A stretch of 64,000 nt of DNA from Neobacillus piezotolerans (lineage in GTDB: Bacteria; Bacillota; Bacilli; Bacillales; Cytobacillaceae), in contig NZ_QNQT01000002.1 of NCBI RefSeq assembly GCF_003362805.1, positions 372,001 through 436,000 of the forward strand, in the 5' to 3' direction. Within the stretch, counting starts at the first letter, position 1. Every line of letters begins with the position of its first letter. Below are positions 54,019 through 62,230 of this stretch, in pieces. The position numbers and the translations under genes were made by a program. The notes beneath the pieces were generated by a model. The model did not search any database and was not told the origin of the DNA. It was given only the letters and a program-made list of their open reading frames with translations.

Positions 54019-54735
54019 ATGCTTTTTACAACCATCCGCTGCCTGCTGTGCGGAAATGAAAGCGACGAAGAGGAATCATGGACAAACCTGTTTGCAAAGG
54101 CAAGCGAATACATCACTTGCGAACCATGCAGGAAGCGCCTCAAAAGGGTGGACGGAAGCCAATGCGGCATATGCGGGAGGCCTTTTTTAGGATACGACGA
54201 GAAGTTCCGTGTAGGGGAACTTTGCGGTGATTGCCACCGCTGGGAACAGGACGTGGAGTGGGCAGGAGTTCTTACCCGCAATCGGTCGCTATACGTTTAC
54301 AATGATTTTTTAAAGGAGGTGATTGCGCGTTTCAAGTACCGTGGTGATTATATCCTGGCAAAGGTTTTTAGTGAATTGGCCGCTGAAGAAATTAGAAAAT
54401 TGAAGCCAGACATTCTCGTTCCAATCCCATTGAGCCCCGAAAGGATGTACGAGCGCGGCTTCAACCAGGCGGAAGCCATTGTTAGGGAGTCAGGGCTGCG
54501 GTATGAGATGCTGATTGCCCGGGACCATGGTGAAAAGCAGTCGAAGAAGTCCAGGGAAGCACGCATCCACCTTCCGCAGGTTTTCCGCCTTGTTGAAAAT
54601 CCCGTATGTACCGGGAAAAATATCCTTCTAATAGACGATATTTATACAACCGGTTCAACCCTTCGGCATGCGGCCAAACTCCTGAAGGGGGAGGGAGCCT
54701 GTCAAATCATGTCACTCACAATCGCCCGCGGCTGA
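54019..54735 (+). CDS. comFC: Competence protein ComFC (phosphoribosyltransferase-like)
   Basis: Works with ComFA in transformation. An N-terminal zinc finger (CLLCGNES, then CEPCRKRL and CGICGRPF, plus CGDC) precedes a type I phosphoribosyltransferase domain with ILVPIPLSPERMYERGFNQAE and the PRPP-site signature ILLIDDIYTTGSTLRHAAKLL. ATG 54019 with GAGGAGG 7 bases upstream gives 238 residues; a TTG at 53974 overlapping comFA is possible but weaker. No comFB lies between comFA and comFC, unlike in B. subtilis. Confidence 0.93.
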   Translation: MLFTTIRCLLCGNESDEEESWTNLFAKASEYITCEPCRKRLKRVDGSQCGICGRPFLGYDEKFRVGELCGDCHRWEQDVEWAGVLTRNRSLYVYNDFLKEVIARFKYRGDYILAKVFSELAAEEIRKLKPDILVPIPLSPERMYERGFNQAEAIVRESGLRYEMLIARDHGEKQSKKSREARIHLPQVFRLVENPVCTGKNILLIDDIYTTGSTLRHAAKLLKGEGACQIMSLTIARG

Positions 54736-54879
54736 CTCGGAATTTACGCATTTTCGACAAACTGAGATTACCTGCAGAACCCGAAATATTAGCCAGAAAT
54801 ACCCTCGGAATTTATGTGGAAAAAAGTTGTCACTATTTCCTTAGTGCTATTGTCAAATATTCGACAAACTTTTTGTTCT

Positions 54880-54905
54880 GTTTTAGCAGGATTCTCATAG
54901 GGTAA
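54880..54905 (+). promoter_or_regulatory. Sigma-B-like promoter of hpf
   Basis: GTTTTA at 54880, 14 bases, then GGGTAA at 54900 fits the general stress sigma factor B consensus (GTTTAA, about 13-15 bases, GGGTAT). The homologous gene yvyD of B. subtilis is sigma-B controlled, which supports the reading. Confidence 0.6.
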
Positions 54906-54951
54906 AAGAGAATTATATTTACATAGTCTTAACAAAAGGAGGAGTTTCATT

Positions 54952-55500
54952 ATGAATTACAACATTCGTGGTGAAAACATTGAAGTAACTCCAGCAATTC
55001 GCGAGTATGTGGAAAAAAAGATTTCCAAACTGGATAGGTACTTTACTGAGACCCCTGATTCAAATGTAAACGTAAATCTAAAAGTTTACCAAGACAAAAC
55101 TTCCAAAGTGGAAGTGACCATTCCGATGCCGCATCTCGTCCTCCGTGCCGAAGAGAGCCATGAAGATATGTATGCCGCGGTCGACCTGATTACCGATAAA
55201 TTGGAACGCCAAATCCGTAAGCATAAAACAAAAGTAAACCGTAAATTCCGCGAAAAAGGCGATTTCGCCGCATTGTTCGCGACCGTAAATGGTTCCGATG
55301 CCACCGAGTTCGAGGATGAAGACCTTGAGGTAGTCCGTACAAAGCGATTTGAACTAAAGCCAATGGACAGCGAAGAGGCCATCCTTCAGATGAACATGCT
55401 TGGCCATAACTTCTACGTTTTCACAAACGCGGAAACAAACCAGACGAACGTCGTCTATAAGCGCCATGACGGCCGCTATGGGTTAATTGAAGCTCATTAA
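54952..55500 (+). CDS. hpf: Ribosome hibernation promoting factor, long form
   Basis: Dimerises 70S ribosomes into inactive 100S particles in stationary phase or stress. The N-terminal YfiA-like domain (about 1-100) has NYNIRGENIEVTPAIREYVE and ISKLDRYF, and the C-terminal dimerisation domain (about 125-180) has KRFELKPMDSEEAILQMNML and VVYKRHDGRYGLIE. The length of 182 is that of the long form. AAAGGAGGAG lies about 7 bases before the ATG. In B. subtilis flagellar genes stand between comFC and this gene; here it follows comFC directly. Confidence 0.96.
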   Translation: MNYNIRGENIEVTPAIREYVEKKISKLDRYFTETPDSNVNVNLKVYQDKTSKVEVTIPMPHLVLRAEESHEDMYAAVDLITDKLERQIRKHKTKVNRKFREKGDFAALFATVNGSDATEFEDEDLEVVRTKRFELKPMDSEEAILQMNMLGHNFYVFTNAETNQTNVVYKRHDGRYGLIEAH

Positions 55501-55508
55501 TAATAATG

Positions 55509-55541
55509 ATCCGGTTCCCGATTCGGGAGCCGGATTTTTTT
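55509..55541 (+). terminator. Terminator after hpf
   Basis: ATCCGG and CCGGAT with further inner pairs (TCCC with GGGA) form a stem followed by TTTTTTT. Confidence 0.93.
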
Positions 55542-55660
55542 ATGGAAACGCAACTAGGCCTTGATCCGTGAACTCTTTGTAAATATGTGAAGGATTTTCA
55601 TTTAGAGTATCGAAATGTAGGGTAATAGATGTACAATACATACGAAGGGGGAGCGATTAC

Positions 55661-56524
55661 ATGACCTTTTCCATTGTCGGATTCGATCCAGTCGAAAAAG
55701 AATGGGGAATTGCGGTACAATCGAAATTCTTGGGAGTGGGGGCTGTCGTCCCGTGGGCAAAAGCCGGAGTTGGGGCGGTTGCAACCCAGTCCTACGCAAA
55801 CACAACGTATGGCCCAAAAGCGCTTGAATTAATGGCCGCCGGGAAAACAGCGGAAGAAGCCCTGCACCTTATTCTTGAAGAAGACAAAGAGCAGGAAATG
55901 CGCCAGGTTGGCCTGATCGATGCTCATGGCAACGCTGCAACCTTTACAGGCAGTGAATGCTACAAATGGGCAGGAGGTGTCACGGGACCACATTTTGCGG
56001 CACAAGGGAACATCCTTGTCGATGAAACAACCGTTTCACAAATGGCCGCGACTTTCATGGATACGAAAGGAACGCTTGCAGAACGCCTTTTGGCGGCGCT
56101 TGACGCTGGCCAGGCGGCAGGCGGGGATTCAAGGGGCCAACAGTCCGCGGCTCTTTACGTCGTTAAGGAGCGCGGGGGATACGGCGCTTTCAATGACCGT
56201 TACATCGATCTCCGGGTCGACGACCATCCAGAGCCAATCAAGGAACTAATTCGTATCTACGGCCTCCAGCAGCTTTATTTCGCCCCTTCCAAGCAGGAGC
56301 GAATCGTACCGATAACGGGCGACGTTGAAACCGAACTTGTCCAGCATCTGGGGCGCCTTGGTTATTTTAAAACAAACATAGCTGGAAAAAATGAAACACT
56401 TAAAGCACTGACAGACTATTTGCACACTGAGAACTTTGAAATGCGGGAACAGGAGGAAGGCTACATCGACCTCGATGTTCTTGAATACATGAAAACACAG
56501 GAACCGTCCACACAACAGAAATGA
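55661..56524 (+). CDS. DUF1028 family protein (Ntn-hydrolase-like)
   Basis: DUF1028 proteins have an Ntn-hydrolase-like fold; no activity is established. The N terminus TFSIVGFDPVEKEWGIAVQS, GAVVPWAKAGVGAVATQSYA and GSECYKWAGGVTGPHFAAQG are the family signatures in the first 130 residues. The last 60 or so residues look like a separate peptidoglycan-binding-like helical segment (ELVQHLGRLGYFKTN), an extension seen in some members. GGGGGAGC lies 7 bases before ATG 55661. It stands 12 bases upstream of chrA and is likely cotranscribed, which is unusual. Confidence 0.88.
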   Translation: MTFSIVGFDPVEKEWGIAVQSKFLGVGAVVPWAKAGVGAVATQSYANTTYGPKALELMAAGKTAEEALHLILEEDKEQEMRQVGLIDAHGNAATFTGSECYKWAGGVTGPHFAAQGNILVDETTVSQMAATFMDTKGTLAERLLAALDAGQAAGGDSRGQQSAALYVVKERGGYGAFNDRYIDLRVDDHPEPIKELIRIYGLQQLYFAPSKQERIVPITGDVETELVQHLGRLGYFKTNIAGKNETLKALTDYLHTENFEMREQEEGYIDLDVLEYMKTQEPSTQQK

Positions 56525-56536
56525 GATGAACATTGA

Positions 56537-57091
56537 ATGAAACAAGCTGATTTATTCATGGCCTTTTTCCGGGTTGGCATGCTCGGATACGGCGGGGGAC
56601 CCTCATCCATTCCCCTCGTCCAAAAAGAAGTCGTGGGCCGCTACAAATGGATGGACAGCGAGGAATTCGGAGATGTCCTCGCCCTCGCCAACGCGCTTCC
56701 AGGGCCAATCGCTACAAAACTCGCTGGCTATATCGGTTACCGGGTTGCGGGTTATACAGGGATGCTGAATGCCGTCCTGGCAACCATCGTCCCAACCATC
56801 ATTTTAATGATCCTGCTCCTTACCGGGCTAAATGCTTTCAAGGACCAGCCATGGGTCCAGGGGGCGGCAAGCGCGGTCGTACCGGTCGTTGCCGTCATGC
56901 TCTTGACGATGACCTGGGATTTTATTAAAAAATCACTTGGATCGAGCCTTGGAACCGTATGGACGATTATCTTGCTGGTAGGAAGCTTTGTCCTTCTGGA
57001 AGCACTTGGTGTCCATCCGGCGATTATCATTTTTGCTCTTCTTCTTGGTGCTTTGCTGAAAAAGGACAAGAAGGAGGGAGGCACACCATGA
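56537..57091 (+). CDS. chrA: Chromate transporter ChrA, first half protein
   Basis: One of a pair of short chromate ion transporters; two such proteins together form the usual 10-12 segment transporter, which exports chromate. It has the family motif GMLGYGGGPSSIPLVQKEVV, then EEFGDVLALANALPGPIATK, and about six hydrophobic segments. Its end overlaps the next start in ATGA. The ribosome site is weak (GAGATGAAC), consistent with coupling to the DUF1028 gene. Substrate range other than chromate or sulfate-like anions is unknown. Confidence 0.9.
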   Translation: MKQADLFMAFFRVGMLGYGGGPSSIPLVQKEVVGRYKWMDSEEFGDVLALANALPGPIATKLAGYIGYRVAGYTGMLNAVLATIVPTIILMILLLTGLNAFKDQPWVQGAASAVVPVVAVMLLTMTWDFIKKSLGSSLGTVWTIILLVGSFVLLEALGVHPAIIIFALLLGALLKKDKKEGGTP

Positions 57092-57618
57092 TTTATCTGC
57101 AAATATTTTGGGCATTTTTTCTCCCTGGAATTCTTGGATACGGCGGAGGTCCGTCGACCATTCCCTTGATTGAAGCGGAGGTTGTCGACCGTTATGGCTG
57201 GATGACCACCAGCGAGTTTTCCGAAGTACTTGCCATGGGGAACGCGCTTCCGGGACCGATTGCAACAAAAATGGCCGGGTACATAGGTTATGAAATGGGG
57301 GGCACACTAGGCGCGGCGATTGGCGTTTTCGCCAGCGTGGCTCCGTCGCTCGTGCTCATGATAGGGCTTCTCGGCCTGCTCATGAAACATAAGGAATCAC
57401 CAAAGGTAAAACGCATGACCATGATTGTCAGGCCGGTCATCGCCGCTTTGCTTGCCGTCATGGCATATGACTTTTTTATTGAATCCTACCAGGGGCCTGG
57501 CCTGCTGCAAACTTTGTTCCTAGCTGCGGCCAGCCTACTCCTGATGGAAAAAATGAATGTCCATCCGGCGTATGTTATTGCCGGCAGCCTTCTGTATGGG
57601 GCGATATTTCTAGGATGA
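57088..57618 (+). CDS. chrA: Chromate transporter ChrA, second half protein
   Basis: Partner of the previous gene, with the same signatures: GILGYGGGPSTIPLIEAEVV and FSEVLAMGNALPGPIATKMA, and about six hydrophobic segments over 176 residues. ATG 57088 overlaps the preceding stop by four bases and follows AAGGAGGGAGG, so the two are made together. A longer frame to 56959 exists but overlaps the first protein and has no support. Confidence 0.9.
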   Translation: MIYLQIFWAFFLPGILGYGGGPSTIPLIEAEVVDRYGWMTTSEFSEVLAMGNALPGPIATKMAGYIGYEMGGTLGAAIGVFASVAPSLVLMIGLLGLLMKHKESPKVKRMTMIVRPVIAALLAVMAYDFFIESYQGPGLLQTLFLAAASLLLMEKMNVHPAYVIAGSLLYGAIFLG

Positions 57619-57626
57619 ATAGGAGA

Positions 57627-57656
57627 AACCGAAAGGGGGTCCTTTCGGTTTTTTGG
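57627..57656 (+). terminator. Terminator after chrA pair
   Basis: AACCGAAAGG and CCTTTCGGTT form a perfect 10-base stem with a GGGT loop, then TTTT. Confidence 0.93.
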
Positions 57657-57775
57657 TGTGTTTGTTTTGTGCGTGAAAGAATCGCCTCACTTTTAAGATA
57701 TCCATTTTCAAAAGATGTCGTTATGTATGGGAAAGAGGACTAATGCGGCAAGTTTCAGCAAATATTTCCCGGGAA

Positions 57776-57814
57776 AAGGATAAAAGCAACCCGAAATTTG
57801 TCGGGTTGCTTTTA
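57776..57814 (-). terminator. Terminator of the multiheme cytochrome gene
   Basis: On the minus strand AAAAGCAACCCGA pairs with TCGGGTTGCTTTT around a short loop and is followed by ATCC. T and A runs stand on both sides, so it may work in both directions. Confidence 0.85.
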
Positions 57815-57815
57815 A

Positions 57816-60248
57816 TTATGTTTTGGGAGCAGCGCGTTTGACAGTTATTGTATAAGAAGTTTCTTTTCCGTCAGCTGATTTTACTGTTACTGTGAAATTG
57901 TTTAACCCGACATTTAATGCCTTGGTACCAGTCCCGCTGACAGTATTATTGGAATCATTGGTTTCGCCAATGATAGTAATGCTTGAAACTGTATTTTCCA
58001 CCTTTACCGTATAGTTTAGGCTGTAAGGGGAAAATTTCGGACTTAGAGCCTGATTGCCGACATCAAGCTTACTTAAGATTGGCATTGCCTTCCTAGGTGC
58101 GTGTGCGGCATTCATGGCTTTTTCTTTTGCATCATTACCTATTCCGTGGCATTTGGAACACGGGTTATCTTTGTTTGATTCTGATTCCAAATGGCCGTCT
58201 GACTTTTCTGGATCAGGTGTTTTTACTGAAACTCCATAAATGGCTGTAGCACCATTATGGCATTTGAGGCAGAAGCTTCTCTCTGCTGCCGGAGTCCATT
58301 CGCCAGTTTCAACAGCAAATGGCTGCTTATTTTCGTGTCCAATTGTTGTTTTTAGTTGCTTAATATTTGAAGAACCGTGTGTATCATGACAGTCCCCGCA
58401 AGGTATCTGGCCAGCTAACGGGCTTCCATCCAGTGCTTTAATTGTATGTCCGGAAAAAACAAGCTCAGCGGGAGAAATATCCCTTTTAATGAAGGAGGAA
58501 TCCCCATTAATTTCTTCATAATCATTCTTAACCTGTTTTGTTAAATTGCTATAATACTGGGCAATGTCTGCAGCTTTGGCGGTTTTATCATTTATTTTTT
58601 GATAATCGGGGTTATGGCAGCGTAAACAGAGTCCATAATCTTCATAAATCCCAATGGCCGTATTTGCATTCTTATATTCAAATATATTGTATTCTACCCT
58701 TGGGTCTCCAAGTTTATTAGCAGTTTCGGTTTCATGGCATGTTTCGCAAAGCTGGGCTTTACTGCTAATTTCACCCGAAGGTTTTCCTGGTTTGGGGAGC
58801 GTATCATCATGTGTATAAGTAAAATGGCCCTGGGTTAGGTTTGGATTGGCAGTCGACCACTCGGAATGTGGATTATGGCAGCTGGAACAGGAACTTCCCG
58901 TTAATGTTCCGTCCATACTGATTCCAGCATTGTGCGAATGGGTACTTTTATTATTTTCCGGAAGCGGAGCAACCGTACCATCGTGGCAAGCCATACAATA
59001 TTGGTCAACTGTTAATTCTCCATTGCCGTTTTCGCTGTTTTTCTTTTGGTCTAAAAGCTTTGGGTTGCTGGCAGCGTGGGTGCTATGGCAATTCGCGCAA
59101 GTATTGAAGTTGCTTGAATAAATTCCATGTGGGCTTTCACGATGCATCGTTTTATTGTTATAAGCAATCTCGTAAACTTTTTTGTTCTCCTCCACAGAAG
59201 GAATGCTTTCCGTTGTGAAGGACCAAAACCTCGGAAAAGCCTGATTCCCGGCAGCATCCAGCACGCCGGATGGATTAATTGCCACAAGATATTTTGTGCT
59301 TCTTTCTAAAGGCTGGGTAAGTTCGAATATTACTTCTTTTGTCGCTTCGGTGTATCCAACGTAACGAATAGGCTCTGGTTCTACGGCCCCGTCTTTAATC
59401 AAAGTGAGGCTATTCTTCAGTTCATTTTCGGTTATTTTATTAGCATCCAAAATCCTGAATTTTAGTAGTGTAGTATCTATATCAATGGCAACTTGTGACA
59501 TCCCAGGTTTAGGCTCGAGGCTGCTTGGTAAAATAATTGGCCTTAGCGTGTCTAAAATAAAGCTAATGTTGGCAGGATTCCCGACGTTCCCTGCCAGGTC
59601 CGTTGCCTTGGCAAAAACAGTATGTTCTCCTTGTTTCAATTGAAGATCCTCATAAACGAAATTACCAGGACTGTCCGGGGTTTCCCGAACGGCAATCCAA
59701 CTGCTTTCCAATTCTTCGCCTGTTTTCTCTGTACAGTCAAAACAGATTTGCACTTTTGAACCTGGTTCGGTCGCCATTTCTATAGCGGGACTATTGGAAA
59801 ACGATCCTTCTGTTTTATTTAAAAAAGAAATCGTGGGGAGAACTGTATCACTTGTAATAGTAAATGGAACTCCCGGTGCCTTAAATCCTCCCGAGTCCGA
59901 TGCCTGCACATATAATTGATTAGCCCCTTCAATTAATGTGACTGACACGCTCCAGTCATTGTCCGTATCTGGCACTTCAGTTGATCCGATGAGTTCTTCC
60001 CCTCTGTAGATGCTTACAGAAACAACGGATGTAAAGTTCTGGACGGTTCCCGAAATGGTGATAGTGGATTTGTTCGTAACAGTTCCGGGTCCTGGAATAG
60101 AAATCGTCACGACAGGATCCGCACCTGTTAAGGCTGCCGCTTTTTGAATTGGCTGGCCGGGAAATTGCGTAGGTGAAAGTAAATACATATATAAAACAAT
60201 AATTGTTAAGAGGTTAAAGGTTCTTTTATACAGGAGTCTTCTTTCCAT
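57816..60248 (-). CDS. Large multiheme c-type cytochrome with Ig-like and cadherin-like domains
   Basis: Eight CXXCH heme-binding motifs lie in the middle: CANCH, CMACH, CSSCH, CETCH, CLRCH, CGDCH, CLKCH and CSKCH, some followed by TH or NPH as in doubled-CXXCH cytochromes. Start ATG 60248 has GGCGGAG nearby and gives the hydrophobic N terminus MERRLLYKRTFNLLTIIVLY, a signal or anchor. Residues 45-130 and 140-250 look like Ig-like domains, 260-360 a SbsA-type Ig-like domain (ILPSSLEPKPGMSQVAID), and the C-terminal 80 residues a cadherin-like beta sandwich (YTITVKRAAPK). It should lie outside the membrane and carry electrons. Such fusions are unusual in Bacillaceae. Confidence 0.88.
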   Translation of the reverse strand: MERRLLYKRTFNLLTIIVLYMYLLSPTQFPGQPIQKAAALTGADPVVTISIPGPGTVTNKSTITISGTVQNFTSVVSVSIYRGEELIGSTEVPDTDNDWSVSVTLIEGANQLYVQASDSGGFKAPGVPFTITSDTVLPTISFLNKTEGSFSNSPAIEMATEPGSKVQICFDCTEKTGEELESSWIAVRETPDSPGNFVYEDLQLKQGEHTVFAKATDLAGNVGNPANISFILDTLRPIILPSSLEPKPGMSQVAIDIDTTLLKFRILDANKITENELKNSLTLIKDGAVEPEPIRYVGYTEATKEVIFELTQPLERSTKYLVAINPSGVLDAAGNQAFPRFWSFTTESIPSVEENKKVYEIAYNNKTMHRESPHGIYSSNFNTCANCHSTHAASNPKLLDQKKNSENGNGELTVDQYCMACHDGTVAPLPENNKSTHSHNAGISMDGTLTGSSCSSCHNPHSEWSTANPNLTQGHFTYTHDDTLPKPGKPSGEISSKAQLCETCHETETANKLGDPRVEYNIFEYKNANTAIGIYEDYGLCLRCHNPDYQKINDKTAKAADIAQYYSNLTKQVKNDYEEINGDSSFIKRDISPAELVFSGHTIKALDGSPLAGQIPCGDCHDTHGSSNIKQLKTTIGHENKQPFAVETGEWTPAAERSFCLKCHNGATAIYGVSVKTPDPEKSDGHLESESNKDNPCSKCHGIGNDAKEKAMNAAHAPRKAMPILSKLDVGNQALSPKFSPYSLNYTVKVENTVSSITIIGETNDSNNTVSGTGTKALNVGLNNFTVTVKSADGKETSYTITVKRAAPKT

Positions 60249-60454
60249 TAGCTCCGCCTCGTTTCTCCTGATGATGCAAAATCCGATCGTGTCTATACTA
60301 ACATTATAATCCCATTGTGAAGGCGGCACTAGTGAATGCAGCTATAATTCAACGAATATTCATATATGGATTGTAAATATGTAGCTTTTCAGTATGGCGG
60401 TTTATAATATCTCTTTTAGAGTTGTACTCAATAAGGCTTGGACGCTATTACACC

Positions 60455-60491
60455 AGAAAAATAAGATGCTATGCATAAGCATAGCACCTCA
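60455..60491 (-). terminator. Terminator after the hexaheme cytochrome gene
   Basis: GCTATGC 60468 and GCATAGC 60479 pair around ATAA, and on the minus strand the tail is TTATTTTT. A second perfect hairpin with an 11-base stem (CTAACCACTAG 60515 with CTAGTGGTTAG 60531) without T-run stands between it and the stop codon. Confidence 0.75.
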
Positions 60492-60550
60492 TTATTCAAA
60501 CCTTTTGCTAGAGGCTAACCACTAGTGGGGCTAGTGGTTAGATTAGCTTA

Positions 60551-62116
60551 TTAATAGCCTGTTGGCATACCATTTGGATGGTCGTCACGGCGCTCAGTGT
60601 TTTTGATTGTTTCAGCATGGGAGCTGTTGTGGCAAGCCCAGCAAACTGACATGTTAGTGAACTTCTTAAGAGCGGAAGAAGCATTGTTGTCTTGCATGTA
60701 AGATAAAGCTGCCGCTTTTTGTTCGTCAGGAGTTCCTGTATCAAATCCAGGAGTTCCTACTAAGTCATTAATTGTACGACCAAGAGAATCTTTCATGATG
60801 TAAGCATCAGTACCGTGGCCATAGTGGCAGCGTACGCAAGTGTAGCTGTCGCTGTTGGTGCTGTGGCGGTAAGCAGAATATTCATTTCCGAAGTGGGAAC
60901 TTGGCGTTTCACCTTTAGAAACATCTACCGACTTTCCAAAGTAGTCAGTGTGGCAAGCTGAACAGAACTTGGACATTGCAACACCGATTCCTGTAACTTT
61001 TCCATCGGTCGCTACTGTATAGCCAAGGTCTTTCAATTTTTGTTCAGAAATACCCATTTTAGTTACAGTAGAACCGCCGAAATACGCAGCTTGATTAACC
61101 GTATGTGTTGCTTCGTCTTTTTCCATTTTAACAACTATCGGACGGGCTAAGAAACCTTTCGTTGCTTTACCTAGTGCAGTGGCACCAGCAGCATCTGTAG
61201 AATATGCTTGTGCATGTTCATAATCGAAATAAACACCTTTAGTAGAACCATAAGCAGCTACAGTAGTATCATTTTCCATTAAACGGGACCAGTAAGTCTT
61301 GCCGTCTGAACGGTTGTCATATCCATACAGCCATGGAGCTTCGGATTTTGTATAGCCGGAAGTTCCTTTGTTGTATTGAGCAACTATTACTTTGCCATCT
61401 GCATCTGTAGAGCGGAGCAATACAACAGGTTCGGTTTTTCCTGCTAGAGCTTCATCAACAGTTTTCCCTGTTGCTTGATCGTAAACAGGAACGTTTTCCA
61501 ATTGGTTACCGCCCTGGGAAGCAGGCATGGACGCAATTCCGTTTGGATTGTACTGAAGCAAGCGGTCAGAGTAAGATCCGTGCGGCGCGTGGCAGCTTGC
61601 ACAGTTGAAGTTTTCGCCCCATGCAGTGCCTTTAATCTTTGAACCTTCTAGTTTGTTACCGCCAGGAGCAGCACTGATTTTTATAGTGTCGTTTGCCATG
61701 TGCTGGGAAGCTCCATGAGATCCCCCGAATGTACCGGCACCAGTCATTTTGGCAGTTTCGCCGCTTGCAAAAACGTTGGCAAATCCTAATGTGCCATCAT
61801 GGCAGGCAGTACAAGTGTTGTAAACAGTGTCTGAGAAGAGCAATTGGTCACCTTTCGCTGTGTGTGTCTGATGGCAGCTGGCGCAAGAGTTTGTGTTGTT
61901 TTGATAAGCAGTGTGCATTTTTTGGCCAGTTAGTGCCTTTATGACAGTACCAGCAGTTGAACCGTCGTTTACGTCAACGCCTTCACCGGTCTTGTTCGCA
62001 TTTTCAATGGATGTCCCTTTTGTTCCTGGTGTCATTGGGCCTTCTGCTGATGCAGCGGCTGCAAAAACCCCAAGAAGCATAATCGCGAACAAGAAGCTTA
62101 AACTAAACTTCTTCAT
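60551..62116 (-). CDS. Secreted hexaheme c-type cytochrome
   Basis: Six CXXCH motifs are visible: CASCHQTH, CTACHDG, CASCHAPHG, CSACHTD, CVRCHYGHG and CWACHNSSH. A signal peptide (MKKFSLSFLFA to ASAEG, about 25 residues) sends it out, and the middle 200 residues between the third and fourth hemes have no heme site. No membrane anchor or sorting signal is seen after the signal peptide, so how it stays at the surface is unknown. GGAGG stands 9 bases before ATG 62116. It follows the NHL and TPR genes on the same strand and probably belongs to their operon. Confidence 0.9.
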   Translation of the reverse strand: MKKFSLSFLFAIMLLGVFAAAASAEGPMTPGTKGTSIENANKTGEGVDVNDGSTAGTVIKALTGQKMHTAYQNNTNSCASCHQTHTAKGDQLLFSDTVYNTCTACHDGTLGFANVFASGETAKMTGAGTFGGSHGASQHMANDTIKISAAPGGNKLEGSKIKGTAWGENFNCASCHAPHGSYSDRLLQYNPNGIASMPASQGGNQLENVPVYDQATGKTVDEALAGKTEPVVLLRSTDADGKVIVAQYNKGTSGYTKSEAPWLYGYDNRSDGKTYWSRLMENDTTVAAYGSTKGVYFDYEHAQAYSTDAAGATALGKATKGFLARPIVVKMEKDEATHTVNQAAYFGGSTVTKMGISEQKLKDLGYTVATDGKVTGIGVAMSKFCSACHTDYFGKSVDVSKGETPSSHFGNEYSAYRHSTNSDSYTCVRCHYGHGTDAYIMKDSLGRTINDLVGTPGFDTGTPDEQKAAALSYMQDNNASSALKKFTNMSVCWACHNSSHAETIKNTERRDDHPNGMPTGY

Positions 62117-62230
62117 CCTTAAAAACCTCCCTGTTAATCTCTTTTTTATATAGTTTGAAAAACTGCATTCTTTCTTTTTTCCATATCACCTCCTTAAAAT
62201 GTGAAGGATAGTGGTTCTGTGGAAGTCTAT

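Noticed and set aside
53991-54281. Reverse-strand ORFs within comFA and comFC
   Set aside because: They lie opposite zinc-finger and helicase coding sequence and lack start signals.
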